Positions 55,169-63,970 of a stretch of 64,000 nucleotides of DNA are shown one piece after another. The DNA lies in assembly GCA_945877815.1 (NCBI GenBank), contig CAMDWJ010000012.1, forward strand, positions 43,855 through 107,854, in the 5' to 3' direction. The position numbers and the translations under genes are program-made. The number at the start of each line of letters is the position of its first letter. The first letter of the stretch is position 1. The notes under the pieces are model-generated. The model did no database searches and was not told the origin of the DNA. It was given only the letters and a program-made list of their open reading frames with translations. This stretch comes from Caenispirillum bisanense. GTDB taxonomy: Bacteria; Pseudomonadota; Alphaproteobacteria; Rhodospirillales; UBA2165.

Positions 55169-55277
55169 GACGGCAATTTAATCACGATCAGGGCGCAACA
55201 CAAAATAATGGACGAGGTGATACCCCTTGACCCCGGTCAACGCGCTCGCTTACCCCCCCCGCGTGCAACTCTCCTCC

Positions 55278-55865
55278 ATGTCCGCACGCAAGATCCTCAT
55301 CCTCCAGGGGCATCCCGACACTGCCGCGCCGCATCTGTGCCATGCGCTGGCCGATGCCTATGTCCATGGCGCGGTGGCGGCGGGGCATGATGTGCGGCGC
55401 ATCGACATCGCGGGCCTCGCTTTGCCATTGCTCGCCACCCAGGCCGCTTTCGAGCATGAGGCGCCGCCGCCGGGTGCCGCGGCGGCGCAGGCCGACATCG
55501 CATGGGCAGATCATATCGTGCTGATCTTTCCCTTGTGGCTCGGCACCATGCCGGCGCTGGTCAAAGGCTTCTTGGAGCAGGTGCTGCGCCCCAACTTCGC
55601 CTTCGCCTATACGCCCAACGGTTTCGCCAAGAAATTGCTGGGCGGGCGCTCGGCCCGCCTCTTCGTCACCATGGGCATGCCGGCGCTGGTGTATCGTTGG
55701 TACTTCCTGGCGCACGGGCTGAAGGGGCTGGAGCGCAATATCCTGGTCTTTGCCGGCATCGCACCGGTGCGCACCACCCTGTTCGGCGGCGTCGGCACGG
55801 CCGGGGCGACGACGCGCATCGGCTGGCTCGCCAAGATGCGGGCGCTCGGGCGCGACGGGGTTTAG
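55278..55865 (+). CDS. NAD(P)H-dependent oxidoreductase, flavodoxin fold
   Basis: This 195-residue flavoprotein is of the NQO/KefF-like group: ILILQGHPDTAAPHLCHAL at the start and IAWADHIVLIFPLWLGTMPALVKGFLEQVL in the middle. FMN or FAD should bind there. I start at ATG 55278, as the upstream residues (MTPVNALAYPPRV) do not match. Convergent with the cytochrome gene. Possibly a quinone reductase. Confidence 0.86.
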   Translation: MSARKILILQGHPDTAAPHLCHALADAYVHGAVAAGHDVRRIDIAGLALPLLATQAAFEHEAPPPGAAAAQADIAWADHIVLIFPLWLGTMPALVKGFLEQVLRPNFAFAYTPNGFAKKLLGGRSARLFVTMGMPALVYRWYFLAHGLKGLERNILVFAGIAPVRTTLFGGVGTAGATTRIGWLAKMRALGRDGV

Positions 55866-55866
55866 C

Positions 55867-56496
55867 CTATTTGCACGGCAAGGTGGCGAGATAGTCGGCT
55901 AGGCTGCGGATCTCGTCGGTGGTGAGGCCGACCGCGATCGCGTTCATGATCGGGTGGCTGCGCAAGGTGAGCGCGGTGGAGCCTTCGCCGCCATATTCGG
56001 CGCGCCGCATGGCGAAGAGCTGTGCTGCGAGATAGGTGCGGCTTTGCCCGGCGAGACGCCGCACATACGCGTTGACGGTGCGCGCGCCCTGGGTGCCGTG
56101 ACAGGCAAAGCAGCGTTCGACCAGCGCGGGCCGGGGCAAGGGGCGCGAAACCGTATGGCCGGGCGGCGGGGATGCCTGGCGGCAGGCGCGGGCACTCAAC
56201 GCGGCGATCAGCGAGCCGGTCTCGGTCTCAAAAAGATTGGCGAAGGCATACATGTCCGGATGGTCGCGCTGGCCGGTGAAATTACCGGCGTTCGAATGCG
56301 CGATCAGCGGTTCGCGGGCGTTGCGGCGGAAATCGGCGATCTGTTTTTCGAGGTAGGGGCGGCGCTGATTGGCGAGATCGGGCGCCGCCGGATTGGCGGC
56401 GAGGCCTTCGCTGCCATGGCAGCGCAAGCAGACATCGACGATCGCCGTTTCGGCAGCACGTACCGCGAGCGGGGCAAGGATCAGCAGCAGAATCAC
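55867..56496 (-). CDS. Diheme cytochrome c (c4-type)
   Basis: This protein of about 209 residues carries two heme-binding motifs, CLRCH and CFACH, about 115 residues apart, with a Met-rich region after the second (SHPIMNAIAVGLTTDEIRSLADYLATL). An N-terminal hydrophobic stretch (ILLLILAPLAVRA) looks like a signal peptide. There is no ATG upstream, and GTG 56496 is my best choice. The frame continues upstream through a palindromic repeat and the dppC gene in a different frame. A c4-type electron carrier to a periplasmic reductase or oxidase is likely. Confidence 0.8.
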   Translation of the reverse strand: MILLLILAPLAVRAAETAIVDVCLRCHGSEGLAANPAAPDLANQRRPYLEKQIADFRRNAREPLIAHSNAGNFTGQRDHPDMYAFANLFETETGSLIAALSARACRQASPPPGHTVSRPLPRPALVERCFACHGTQGARTVNAYVRRLAGQSRTYLAAQLFAMRRAEYGGEGSTALTLRSHPIMNAIAVGLTTDEIRSLADYLATLPCK

Positions 56497-56540
56497 GAAA
56501 AAGCCGGCACCTCGAAAGGCGCCGGCTGATTCTTTCGACG

Positions 56541-56567
56541 ATATCCTCGGATCAAGTCCGGGGATAT
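56541..56567. repeat. Palindrome between cytochrome c and dppC-type genes
   Basis: ATATCC and GGATAT with an inner CGGA/TCCG form an inverted repeat with a short loop, just before the cytochrome c start. The core resembles that of the GCATCC family repeats (CCGGACTTGATCCGAGG). It may stabilise the mRNA end of the permease gene. Confidence 0.6.
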
Positions 56568-56597
56568 GGCGCGGACGTTCTATGGGAACGGCCGCGC

Positions 56598-57551
56598 CTA
56601 GTTGCGTCCTTCGGGCGCGGTTATATCGCGCACGCCGTCGCCCATCATATTGATGGCGATGGCCAGCACGAGCAGGGCCAGGCCTGGGATGGTCACGAGG
56701 TAGGGCTTGAAGAACATGAAGTTGCGCCCTTCCGCGATCAGGTTGCCCCAGGTCGGCGTCGGCGGCTGGATGCCGAGACCGAGGAAGGACAGCGTCGCCT
56801 CGATCAGGATGGCGAGCGCCATCTCGAGCGTCAGGATGACGATCATCTGGTTGAGCACGTTGGGCAGGATCTCGGTCGCGATGATGCGCGTGCGCGAGCA
56901 GCCGATGGCTTCGGCCGCGGTGATGAAATCCTGGCTGCGGATCTGCTGCGTGACCGTGCGCAGCACGATCGCGTAGCGGTCCCAGAACAGGAAGGTCAGC
57001 ACGCAGATCAGCACGAACATCGAGCCGCCGAACACCGCCACCAGCGACAGGGTGACGACGAGGCCGGGCAGCGCCAGCTTGGTGTTGATTAAATACATTA
57101 CGAAGGCGTCGACGCGCCCGCCGAAATAACCGCCGATCAGGCCGATGGTGGTGCCGATGACGCAGGCCGCGGCCGGCGCCACGATGCCGATGATCATCGA
57201 GACCCGGGCACCCCAGATCAGGCGCGACAGATAATCGCGGCCGAAGGCATCGGTGCCGAGCGGATTGTCCCAGGTGCTGTTGATGCCCCAAATCGGATTG
57301 ATCAGGCGACGCGAGATGTCCTGGTCGAACGGGTTATAGGGCGCGATCCAGGGCGCGAAGAGGGCGCACAGGCCGACCACCAGGATGATCGACATGCCGA
57401 CCAGGAAGCCCGGATGGCTCTTGGCCCGCCCTCTCATGATTTCATATGGGGTGGGCGTGCGCACGTCGAACAGGTCGGGACGCGCGTTGGCGGCGCGGCG
57501 GGCCGCTCCGACGGACATCGTGGTGGCGGCGGCGGTATCGTTGGGTGCCAT
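56598..57551 (-). CDS. ABC transporter permease, DppC-type
   Basis: This 317-residue inner-membrane permease of the peptide/nickel family has an N-terminal OppC_N region (FLVGMSIILVVGLCALFAPWIAP) and then the conserved NPLGTDAFGRDYLSRLIWGARVS. The EAA loop is EAIGCSRTRIIATEILPNVLNQ, needed to contact the ATPase. It is 14 bases downstream of the DppB-type gene. No ATPase or binding protein is adjacent. Confidence 0.92.
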   Translation of the reverse strand: MAPNDTAAATTMSVGAARRAANARPDLFDVRTPTPYEIMRGRAKSHPGFLVGMSIILVVGLCALFAPWIAPYNPFDQDISRRLINPIWGINSTWDNPLGTDAFGRDYLSRLIWGARVSMIIGIVAPAAACVIGTTIGLIGGYFGGRVDAFVMYLINTKLALPGLVVTLSLVAVFGGSMFVLICVLTFLFWDRYAIVLRTVTQQIRSQDFITAAEAIGCSRTRIIATEILPNVLNQMIVILTLEMALAILIEATLSFLGLGIQPPTPTWGNLIAEGRNFMFFKPYLVTIPGLALLVLAIAINMMGDGVRDITAPEGRN

Positions 57552-57565
57552 GATTTCCTATCTCC

Positions 57566-58483
57566 TTACGAGAGCCGGATGCGCGGATCGAGCCGCGCGT
57601 TAATGAGGTCGGCGATCAACGTCAGCAGGATGTAGATGATCGAGATGAACAGGACGACCGACTGCAGGACCGGGAAGTCCTGGCGGATGATCGCCTGGAA
57701 CGCCTCGAAGCCGAGCCCGTTGAGCGCGAAGATGGTTTCCACCACCACCGTGCCTCCCAGCAAAAATCCGAACTGGACCATGGTCAGGGAGACCACGGGC
57801 AGGATTGCGTTACGCAACGCATGCTTATAGATGATCGAGCGCTGCGGAAGGCCCTTCGCCCGCGCGGTACGGATGTAATCCGATTGCAGAACCTCGATCA
57901 TGCCGGCGCGCGTGATGCGCATCTTCTGCGGGATCGAGGTGAGCGCCACGGTGAGGGTCGGCAAGATGAAGTGGGCGAGGGTTTCCTGGCCCGAGATCGG
58001 TGTCCATCGCAAGATCACGCCGAACAGCAGGATCATCATCAGACCGAACCAGAAGTTCGGCACCGCCTGCCCGCCGACGGCTATCACCAGTGCCAATCGG
58101 TCGACCCAAGTATTCTGATGCACGGCCGCGATGATGCCAAGGGGAACGGATATCAGCGTACTCAGGATCAGCGCGTAGACCGCGAGCTTGGCGGTCGTCG
58201 GCACCGCGCCGGTCAGGATCTCGAACACCGGCTCGTTCGAGAAGATCGACTGGCCGAGATCGCCGCTGACGGCTTTGGCGGCCCAATCGAGATATTGCAC
58301 ATAGAGCGGGCGGTCGAGGCCATAGGCCTTCGCGACAGCGGCAATTTCCGCTTCGGTCGCGTCATCGCCGGCCAGTTCCGCCGCCAAGTCGCCCGAAAGG
58401 CGCAAGAGGCTGAAGGCGATCACCGAAACCGTGATCGTGACCATGATGGCGATGAACAGACGGTTCACCAAAAAAGAAACCAT
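57566..58483 (-). CDS. ABC transporter permease, DppB-type
   Basis: This 305-residue partner permease begins MVSFLVNRLFIAIMVTITVSVIAFSL. It has the YGLDRPLYVQYLDW segment after helix 1 and an EAA loop (YIRTARAKGLPQRSIIYKHALRNAILPV). I use ATG 58483, which has a GAGG site seven bases ahead. With the DppC-type gene it forms the membrane pore of a peptide or oligosaccharide-type importer. Confidence 0.92.
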   Translation of the reverse strand: MVSFLVNRLFIAIMVTITVSVIAFSLLRLSGDLAAELAGDDATEAEIAAVAKAYGLDRPLYVQYLDWAAKAVSGDLGQSIFSNEPVFEILTGAVPTTAKLAVYALILSTLISVPLGIIAAVHQNTWVDRLALVIAVGGQAVPNFWFGLMMILLFGVILRWTPISGQETLAHFILPTLTVALTSIPQKMRITRAGMIEVLQSDYIRTARAKGLPQRSIIYKHALRNAILPVVSLTMVQFGFLLGGTVVVETIFALNGLGFEAFQAIIRQDFPVLQSVVLFISIIYILLTLIADLINARLDPRIRLS

Positions 58484-58810
58484 GCGAAACCTCACTCTGA
58501 TGGGACGCCGAAACCCGGACGTCCGTTTTTGAATCCGATGGGAAAAATAAGCGAATTCGCTTATCGGGCCGCGCAAGGCGACACTCGATCCGCGCCTACG
58601 CCGGTTGGCCGAACGGCCGCCGGCGTCACTTTATATTCGCATACGTCTCCCAATTCCGCGCCGCGCATCCCCCTATCCATTAATACTTATGGATCGTCTC
58701 GGGCGCGTTTGTTGCGGGGATACTACGCTAGGGCGGGTTCTGGATTCAATGGCCAGCTTGGTCCACGATGCCTTAAATCTGGCGAACATCGCGATTTTTT
58801 GGAGAACGGA
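58484..58810. other. Gene-free divergent region
   Basis: These 327 bases separate two divergent genes and should carry both promoters. No tRNA, repeat or family-like reading frame is seen. The last bases (GGAGAACGGA) are the ribosome site of the dehydrogenase gene. Confidence 0.5.
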
Positions 58811-59677
58811 ATGACCAGGATCGCTTTTATCGGCATGGGAGAGGCGGGCGGGCTATTGGCCGAGGGGTTAATCGTGGCGGGGGCCGATGTGCGCGCGACC
58901 TATGACATTCTGATCGACGATCCCGCCAAACGGGCGGCCTTGCTGGCCAAGACCCAGAAGATCGGTCTTTCCGCATCGCCAAATGCGCGCGACGCCGTGG
59001 CCGGGGCCGAGGTGGTGATCGCGGCCGTCGTGTCGGACCAGATGGTGATCGCGGCCAGGAACGCTGCGCCCCACCTGAAGCCGGGGCAGTTCTATCTCGA
59101 TATCAATTCGGCCAGCCCACGCATGAAGCGCGAGGCGGCGGCGCTGGTCGAGGTGAATGGTGCCCATTTCGTCGAGGCGGCGGTTATGGATCTGGTGCCG
59201 CCGCACGGCCACAAGGTGCCGATGCTATTGGCCGGTGCCAAGGCGGGCGAACTGGCCGGCCTGCTCACCCCCTACGGGATGAATGCGCGCGCGGTCGGCG
59301 CCAAGATCGGAAGCGCGTCGGCCATCAAGATGAGCCGCAGCGTCTTCATGAAAGGGTTCACCGCGATTCTGATCGAATGCCTGGCCGCCGCCAACAAGCT
59401 CGGCGCGGAGGAAGAGGTCCTGGATTCGCTGCAGGTGAGCTTTCCCGAGCTTGATTGGCGCAAAATCTCGGATTACTACGCGCCCCGGCTGGTCAAACAT
59501 GCCCGCCGTCAGGCCGCCGAGATGAACGAAGTCGCCGAAACGCTGGAAGAGCTTGGAATCGAGCCGATGACGGCTCTCTCCACCGCCGACCGGCTGCAAT
59601 GGCTGGCCGATCTCAACATCGAGCCTGAGCCGAAGAGCTATCAGGAGCTTTTAGCGGCGATCAACGCGAAGGGGTGA
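58811..59677 (+). CDS. NAD(P)-dependent dehydrogenase with DUF1932 domain
   Basis: This 288-residue beta-hydroxyacid-dehydrogenase-type enzyme has the Rossmann motif IAFIGMGEAGGLLAEGL at the N-terminus and a helical DUF1932 domain (KISDYYAPRLVKHARRQAAEM) at the C-terminus. The catalytic Lys is in ASAIKMSRSVFMKGF (about residue 176). I use ATG 58811 because the longer frame is antisense to the permease gene. Relatives include phosphogluconate and 3-hydroxyisobutyrate dehydrogenase-like proteins. Confidence 0.87.
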   Translation: MTRIAFIGMGEAGGLLAEGLIVAGADVRATYDILIDDPAKRAALLAKTQKIGLSASPNARDAVAGAEVVIAAVVSDQMVIAARNAAPHLKPGQFYLDINSASPRMKREAAALVEVNGAHFVEAAVMDLVPPHGHKVPMLLAGAKAGELAGLLTPYGMNARAVGAKIGSASAIKMSRSVFMKGFTAILIECLAAANKLGAEEEVLDSLQVSFPELDWRKISDYYAPRLVKHARRQAAEMNEVAETLEELGIEPMTALSTADRLQWLADLNIEPEPKSYQELLAAINAKG

Positions 59678-59708
59678 CACAGCGACAACTATCAGCATCG
59701 GAACGATC

Positions 59709-60239
59709 GTGGGTATCGGGTTGAAATTAGCGCTCGCGGTCGCGCTCTTGGGCGGATTGATGGGATGTCTCAAGAAGCTTCAACCGTTAGAACCGGAGAA
59801 GCTGACATCCGAGACGTTCCCGATGTCGGATTTCACAGAGGAGATCTACAGAACGAATACCTATGGCTACGATAACGCGGTGCTGCTCTTCATGCGCGAC
59901 ACGCTGCTGCGTCTTTATCCGCCGGGGACGCACGTGCAGGAGTTCTGCGATTTCTTCGAACGCGTGGTGCAGAGCGAACTTAAGAGACCATCCAGAATCG
60001 AGGATCAGGACAGGTTCACATGGCCTCGCGCCGAGAAAAAGTACATTTGTGCATTCGCTCAAGGCCGCCAGTCCGCCATTGCGGAATATCGTTTCGACCT
60101 CAACACCACAGCTATCTCTGCCAACCCCGCAACCTGGATATTGTACCCGTCAAAGGGGTCCTATTTTGTCAAATGGAGGTTCTGGATGAAAAGATCGTCG
60201 ATATTTCGATTAGCTTCGGTTTTAGGAATTGATCGATAA
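59709..60239 (+). CDS. Hypothetical lipoprotein, probable C-terminal frameshift
   Basis: This 176-residue protein starts at GTG and has a lipobox (LLGGLMGC, Cys20). No domain is recognised. The last 25 residues (WMKRSSIFRLASVLGIDR) look unlike the rest, whereas the next frame gives EVLDEKIVDISISFGFRN and a stop at 60229-60231. One missing G after VKW would restore that ending. The gene is small and isolated. Confidence 0.6.
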   Translation: MGIGLKLALAVALLGGLMGCLKKLQPLEPEKLTSETFPMSDFTEEIYRTNTYGYDNAVLLFMRDTLLRLYPPGTHVQEFCDFFERVVQSELKRPSRIEDQDRFTWPRAEKKYICAFAQGRQSAIAEYRFDLNTTAISANPATWILYPSKGSYFVKWRFWMKRSSIFRLASVLGIDR

Positions 60240-60357
60240 GCCGCACAGCCGCGTTGAGTAAATCCGGGGATGACCGATTTAGGCGCTGTGCTTTGACCCG
60301 CCCGCCTTCGTACCGATAGGATGCCAATCGATAAGTCGATTAAGGGAGGCACAAGCC

Positions 60358-61488
60358 ATGACCGCGTTGGATTTCGCATTGTGGGACGGAGTCGGCGGCT
60401 ATTCGGGCGGCGATACGCCGATGGCCGATGTCTACGACGATCACATTCGTCTGGCCGAAGAGGTCGAGCGGCTCGGCTGGCATTCCTATTTCGTCATCGA
60501 GCACCAGAATTCGCCGGTCGGGCGGATCACCTCGCCGACGGTGTTTCTGACGGCCGTGGCGCGCGCGACCTCGCGCTTACGCATCGGTGCAATGATGTGG
60601 CAATTGCCGTTCTATCATCCGATCCGCCTGGCCCAAGACGTCGCCATGCTCGATCATCTGTCGCGCGGCCGAGTCGAATTCGGCACCGGCATCGGCGTGC
60701 ACGAACATGAATTCATCCGCTGGGGCGTCGATTACTACAAGCGCGCCGAGATCGCGGGCGAAGTGCTGCAGATCGTCAAAATGGCGTGGACGCAGAACGA
60801 AGTCACCTTCAAGGGCAAATATTTCAATTTCGACGAGGCGCTGCCGCAACCGCAACCCTTCCAGAAGCCGACACCACCGATCTGGGCCGCCGGGCACAGC
60901 GACGCCTCGATGGAATGGGCGGCCAATAACAATTTCCATCTCGCCAAGAACCTCGATACCGACGAGGTCTGCGCGCGCAAATTCGATCTGTATCGGGCGG
61001 CTTGGCGCGCGGCGAAACATCAAGGGCCGATGCCGCGCATCTTCCTGATGCGCCAGGTGCATATCGCCGAGACCGACGAGAAGGCGCACGATCAGGCGCG
61101 CAAATTCATTGCGTCGCGCGAAGGCGGCGCGGTGCCGGTCGGCGGCGGCGATATCGCCAAGACGCGCATCGGCTGGGGTAGCCATACGCGCGGTATGGGT
61201 TCCGACAGCGAACGCGCCAACGACAAGGCGCGCGGAGACGTTATCCGCCAAGCGGCGCAATCGTACGAGTTCAATATCGAGAACGGCCTGGCGCTGATCG
61301 GCAGCCCGGAAACCGTGATCAAGCAGCTTCAGGCCGGCAAGGCGCGTATGGGCTACGATCTGTTCTGTTGCAATCACGAGATCGGCAAGATGCCGCACGA
61401 TCAGGTGATGAATTCCATCCGCCTGTTCGGCAAGGAAGTGATCCCTGCCTTCGAGCGCAGCGACGCCACGGCCCGAGCGGCCGAATAA
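60358..61488 (+). CDS. LLM class flavin-dependent oxidoreductase
   Basis: This 376-residue bacterial-luciferase-type monooxygenase uses FMNH2 or F420. The sequence WHSYFVIEHQNSPVGRITSPTVFLTAVARATSRLRIGAMMWQLPFYHPIRLAQDVAMLDHLSRGR in short pieces shows the TIM barrel and HP..LAQ signature. RVEFGTGIGVHEHEF and PPIWAAGHSD are also typical. The substrate is unknown. It is followed after 18 bases by a GST gene. Confidence 0.9.
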   Translation: MTALDFALWDGVGGYSGGDTPMADVYDDHIRLAEEVERLGWHSYFVIEHQNSPVGRITSPTVFLTAVARATSRLRIGAMMWQLPFYHPIRLAQDVAMLDHLSRGRVEFGTGIGVHEHEFIRWGVDYYKRAEIAGEVLQIVKMAWTQNEVTFKGKYFNFDEALPQPQPFQKPTPPIWAAGHSDASMEWAANNNFHLAKNLDTDEVCARKFDLYRAAWRAAKHQGPMPRIFLMRQVHIAETDEKAHDQARKFIASREGGAVPVGGGDIAKTRIGWGSHTRGMGSDSERANDKARGDVIRQAAQSYEFNIENGLALIGSPETVIKQLQAGKARMGYDLFCCNHEIGKMPHDQVMNSIRLFGKEVIPAFERSDATARAAE

Positions 61489-61506
61489 GCGCACGGAAAA
61501 AGACCC

Positions 61507-62247
61507 ATGCAATACGAACTTTATTACTGGCCGACCATTCAGGGGCGCGGCGAATTCGTGCGCCTCGCCCTCGAAGAAGGCGGCGCCGATTACGTCGATG
61601 TCGCGCGCGGCAAGGAAGACGACGGCAGGGGGATACCCGCCGTCATGCGCATCCTCAACGGCGAGGATATAACGACGCCGCCTTTCGCGCCGCCGTTCCT
61701 CAAGGCGGGCAAGCTCATCATCGCACAGACCGCCAATATCCTGCTGTATCTCGGCCCGCGCCTCGACCTGGCGCCGACGAGCGAGGCGGGGCGCATCTGG
61801 ACCCATCAATTGCAGCTCGGCTTCACCGATTTCGTCTTGGAGGCGCACGACACGCATCATCCGATCTCCAACGCGCTCTATTACGAAGAACAGATACCCG
61901 AGGCGAAACGCCGCACGAACCTGTTCCTCAAGAACCGCGTGCCCAAGCATCTGGGCTATCTGGAGCGCGTGATCGAACGCAACACGCGCGCCAATGGGGG
62001 CGGCAAGGGGCACTTGGTCGGCGCGACGGTCACCTATCCCGATCTGTCGCTGTTCCAGATGGTCGAGGGACTGCGCTATGCGTTCCCGAAAGCAATGGAG
62101 CGGATCGAGAAGAATTATCCGCGCGTTGTCGAGCTGCACGACAAGGTCGCCAAGCGCCCGCGCATCAAGGCCTATCTCAAAAGCAAGCGCCGCATTCCCT
62201 TCAACGAGAAGGGCATCTTCCGGCGTTATCCGGAATTGGACGCTTAG
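61507..62247 (+). CDS. Glutathione S-transferase family protein
   Basis: This 246-residue protein has an N-terminal thioredoxin-like GST domain (YELYYWPTIQGRGEFVRLALEEGG, then IIAQTANILLYLG) and an alpha-helical C-terminal domain (YPDLSLFQMVEGLRYAFPKAM). The second Tyr in YYWPTIQGR is a candidate for the catalytic residue. It is probably co-transcribed with the LLM oxidoreductase gene. Confidence 0.88.
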   Translation: MQYELYYWPTIQGRGEFVRLALEEGGADYVDVARGKEDDGRGIPAVMRILNGEDITTPPFAPPFLKAGKLIIAQTANILLYLGPRLDLAPTSEAGRIWTHQLQLGFTDFVLEAHDTHHPISNALYYEEQIPEAKRRTNLFLKNRVPKHLGYLERVIERNTRANGGGKGHLVGATVTYPDLSLFQMVEGLRYAFPKAMERIEKNYPRVVELHDKVAKRPRIKAYLKSKRRIPFNEKGIFRRYPELDA

Positions 62248-62260
62248 GCTGTCGATTCTA

Positions 62261-62406
62261 TCCCTCTCCGCCTTTTGGGGGAGAGGGTGGCGCGCATTAG
62301 CGCGCCGGGTGAGGTGGCGATTCTCGGTGCGAGCCCACCTCATCCCAGCCCTCTCCTCCGTCGCGCGTTTTCGCGCGCTAGCGCGCGTGGGGGCGGAGAG
62401 GGAGAG
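62261..62406. repeat. 146-bp mosaic palindromic repeat with long hairpins
   Basis: The ends CTCTCCGCC and GGCGGAGAG are inverted. Inside are strong hairpins GGCGCGC with GCGCGCC, and GCGCGC with a loop and GCGCGCTAGCGCGCG. In several blocks it matches the reverse complement of 34061-34173. It lies between the stops of the GST and FrnE-like genes. Confidence 0.8.
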
Positions 62407-62413
62407 TATGGTT

Positions 62414-63043
62414 CTACGCCTCTGCGACAGTGCCTATCTTGTCGACGAATTCGGCCAGCACTTCGTAGGGTTGCGCTCCTGACACGCCGTAACCCTTGGC
62501 GACGACTGTGGGCACCCCGGTGATGCCGTAGGCGCGCGAGCGATCCCAATTCTCGTCGACGGCAGCCTCGAAGGTGCGCTCTTGCAAGATACGGCGCGCT
62601 TCGGCCGCATCGAGCCCGACTTCGCCGGCAATCTGCACCAGAACTTCGATATCGCCGATATTGCGGTTGGCGACGAAGTAGGCCTTGAAAATCGCATCGT
62701 GGATGGCGGCACCGCCCGCTTGTGTGTCGGCCCAGGTGCCGAGTTCTTGGGCCAAGCGGCTGTTATAGGTATGGGTGCGTTCGCCGTAGGGAAGCCCCTC
62801 TTCGGCCATTCGCGCCTTCATCTGTTCCTGGCGGGCGGCGCGCGCGGCTGCGTCGCCGCGGCTGCCGAAAAGTTCCTCGAGCGTCATCCCATCGCTGGGC
62901 GTTTCCGGATGGAGCGGGAAATGCACGAACTTCACGGTGACGTCGTGCGACTGCTTCAGTTTCTCGATGCGCCCGGTATTGAGATAACACCACGGACAGA
63001 CGTAATCGCTGAAGATCTCCAGCGCGATCGGTTCGTTGCTCAT
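62414..63043 (-). CDS. DsbA-family oxidoreductase (FrnE-like)
   Basis: This 209-residue thioredoxin-fold protein has a CPWC active site at residues 16-19 (DYVCPWCYLNTGRI). There is no signal peptide, so it should be cytoplasmic. The C-terminal part (RAYGITGVPTVVAKGYGVSGAQP) contains the cis-Pro. FrnE-type proteins act in oxidative stress or polyketide pathways. It lies 14 bases downstream of the FAH gene on the same strand. Confidence 0.9.
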   Translation of the reverse strand: MSNEPIALEIFSDYVCPWCYLNTGRIEKLKQSHDVTVKFVHFPLHPETPSDGMTLEELFGSRGDAAARAARQEQMKARMAEEGLPYGERTHTYNSRLAQELGTWADTQAGGAAIHDAIFKAYFVANRNIGDIEVLVQIAGEVGLDAAEARRILQERTFEAAVDENWDRSRAYGITGVPTVVAKGYGVSGAQPYEVLAEFVDKIGTVAEA

Positions 63044-63057
63044 GGGCGGCTCCTTGT

Positions 63058-63933
63058 TCAGCTTACGATCTCATCGGCGATCGAATTGCGCAATACCCCG
63101 ATCCCACCAATCTCCACCTCAACAACATCCCCCGGCTTCAGCCATTTGGGCGGGGTGAATCTGGCACCCGCGCCGACCGGCGTGCCGGTGGCGATGATGT
63201 CGCCGGGCTTCAGGTCCAGGAAGGTCGACACGTAGGAAATGAGATAGGCGAAATCGAAAATGATGTTTGCCGTCGTGTCGTCCTGGCGGACTTCGCCGTT
63301 CACGCGCGTCTTCACGGAAATATTGTCGTAGCTGGTGAATTCGTCGGCGCTGACCATCCAGGGGCCGAGCGAGCCTGAGCGGGCGAAATTCTTGCCTTGC
63401 GTGACGTTGAATTTGGAATGGCGCAACCAATCGCGGATCGTGCCTTCGTTGCAGCAGGTGAGCCCGGCGATGTGGCGGGTGAAATTTTCCTTTGCGATAC
63501 GCCGCCCGCCCTGGCCGATGACGATGGCAATCTCGCCTTCGTAATCCAGCTGTGGGGATTCGGGCGGGCGCACGAGAGGTTCATCGTGGCCGACGAGGCT
63601 GCCCGGCGTGCGCATGAAGATGCTGGGATAGGGGGCGGCGTCCGAGCCGTCCTTATATTCCTCGTTGCGGTTGGCGTAGTTCACGCCGATGCAGACGATT
63701 TTTTCCGGATAGGGGATGGTGCGCAAATAACGAATACCAGCCAGCGCCACATCTGCGCTCGCCTTGTCGGCGAGTTCCTTCGCTTCCTCCAGCCGTCCTT
63801 GGCGCAGGGCGTCGATGAGGTTCGGGCAACCCGCCATGCGCCAGCCGAGATCGACGATACCGTCGCCGCCCGATGTGGATTTGACGGCGCCCCAGCTTTC
63901 GCGCCCGCCGACGGCGAAGGAGAGGAATTTCAT
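63058..63933 (-). CDS. Fumarylacetoacetate hydrolase family protein
   Basis: This 291-residue enzyme has the FAH fold. IVCIGVNYANRNEEYK, LDYEGEIAIVIGQGGRRIAKEN (metal ligands Glu-X-Glu) and KPGDIIATGTPVGAGARF are diagnostic. It may hydrolyse an acylpyruvate or act as a 2-keto-pentenoate hydratase or isomerase in aromatic meta-cleavage. It forms a pair with the FrnE-like gene. Confidence 0.92.
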   Translation of the reverse strand: MKFLSFAVGGRESWGAVKSTSGGDGIVDLGWRMAGCPNLIDALRQGRLEEAKELADKASADVALAGIRYLRTIPYPEKIVCIGVNYANRNEEYKDGSDAAPYPSIFMRTPGSLVGHDEPLVRPPESPQLDYEGEIAIVIGQGGRRIAKENFTRHIAGLTCCNEGTIRDWLRHSKFNVTQGKNFARSGSLGPWMVSADEFTSYDNISVKTRVNGEVRQDDTTANIIFDFAYLISYVSTFLDLKPGDIIATGTPVGAGARFTPPKWLKPGDVVEVEIGGIGVLRNSIADEIVS

Positions 63934-63970
63934 GGCGTGCTTCCCCCGATGATAGGCTCTCCGAAGATAC

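Noticed and set aside
56497..57291. N-terminal extension of the cytochrome c frame
   Set aside because: Out-of-frame shadow of the DppC-type gene with His/Arg-rich nonsense sequence.
57821..58810. Long N-terminal extension of the DUF1932 dehydrogenase frame
   Set aside because: Antisense to the DppB-type permease; ATG 58811 has a ribosome site and begins the Rossmann fold.
60577..62343. 588-codon minus-strand frame opposite the LLM and GST genes
   Set aside because: Antisense shadow; both plus-strand genes have complete family features.
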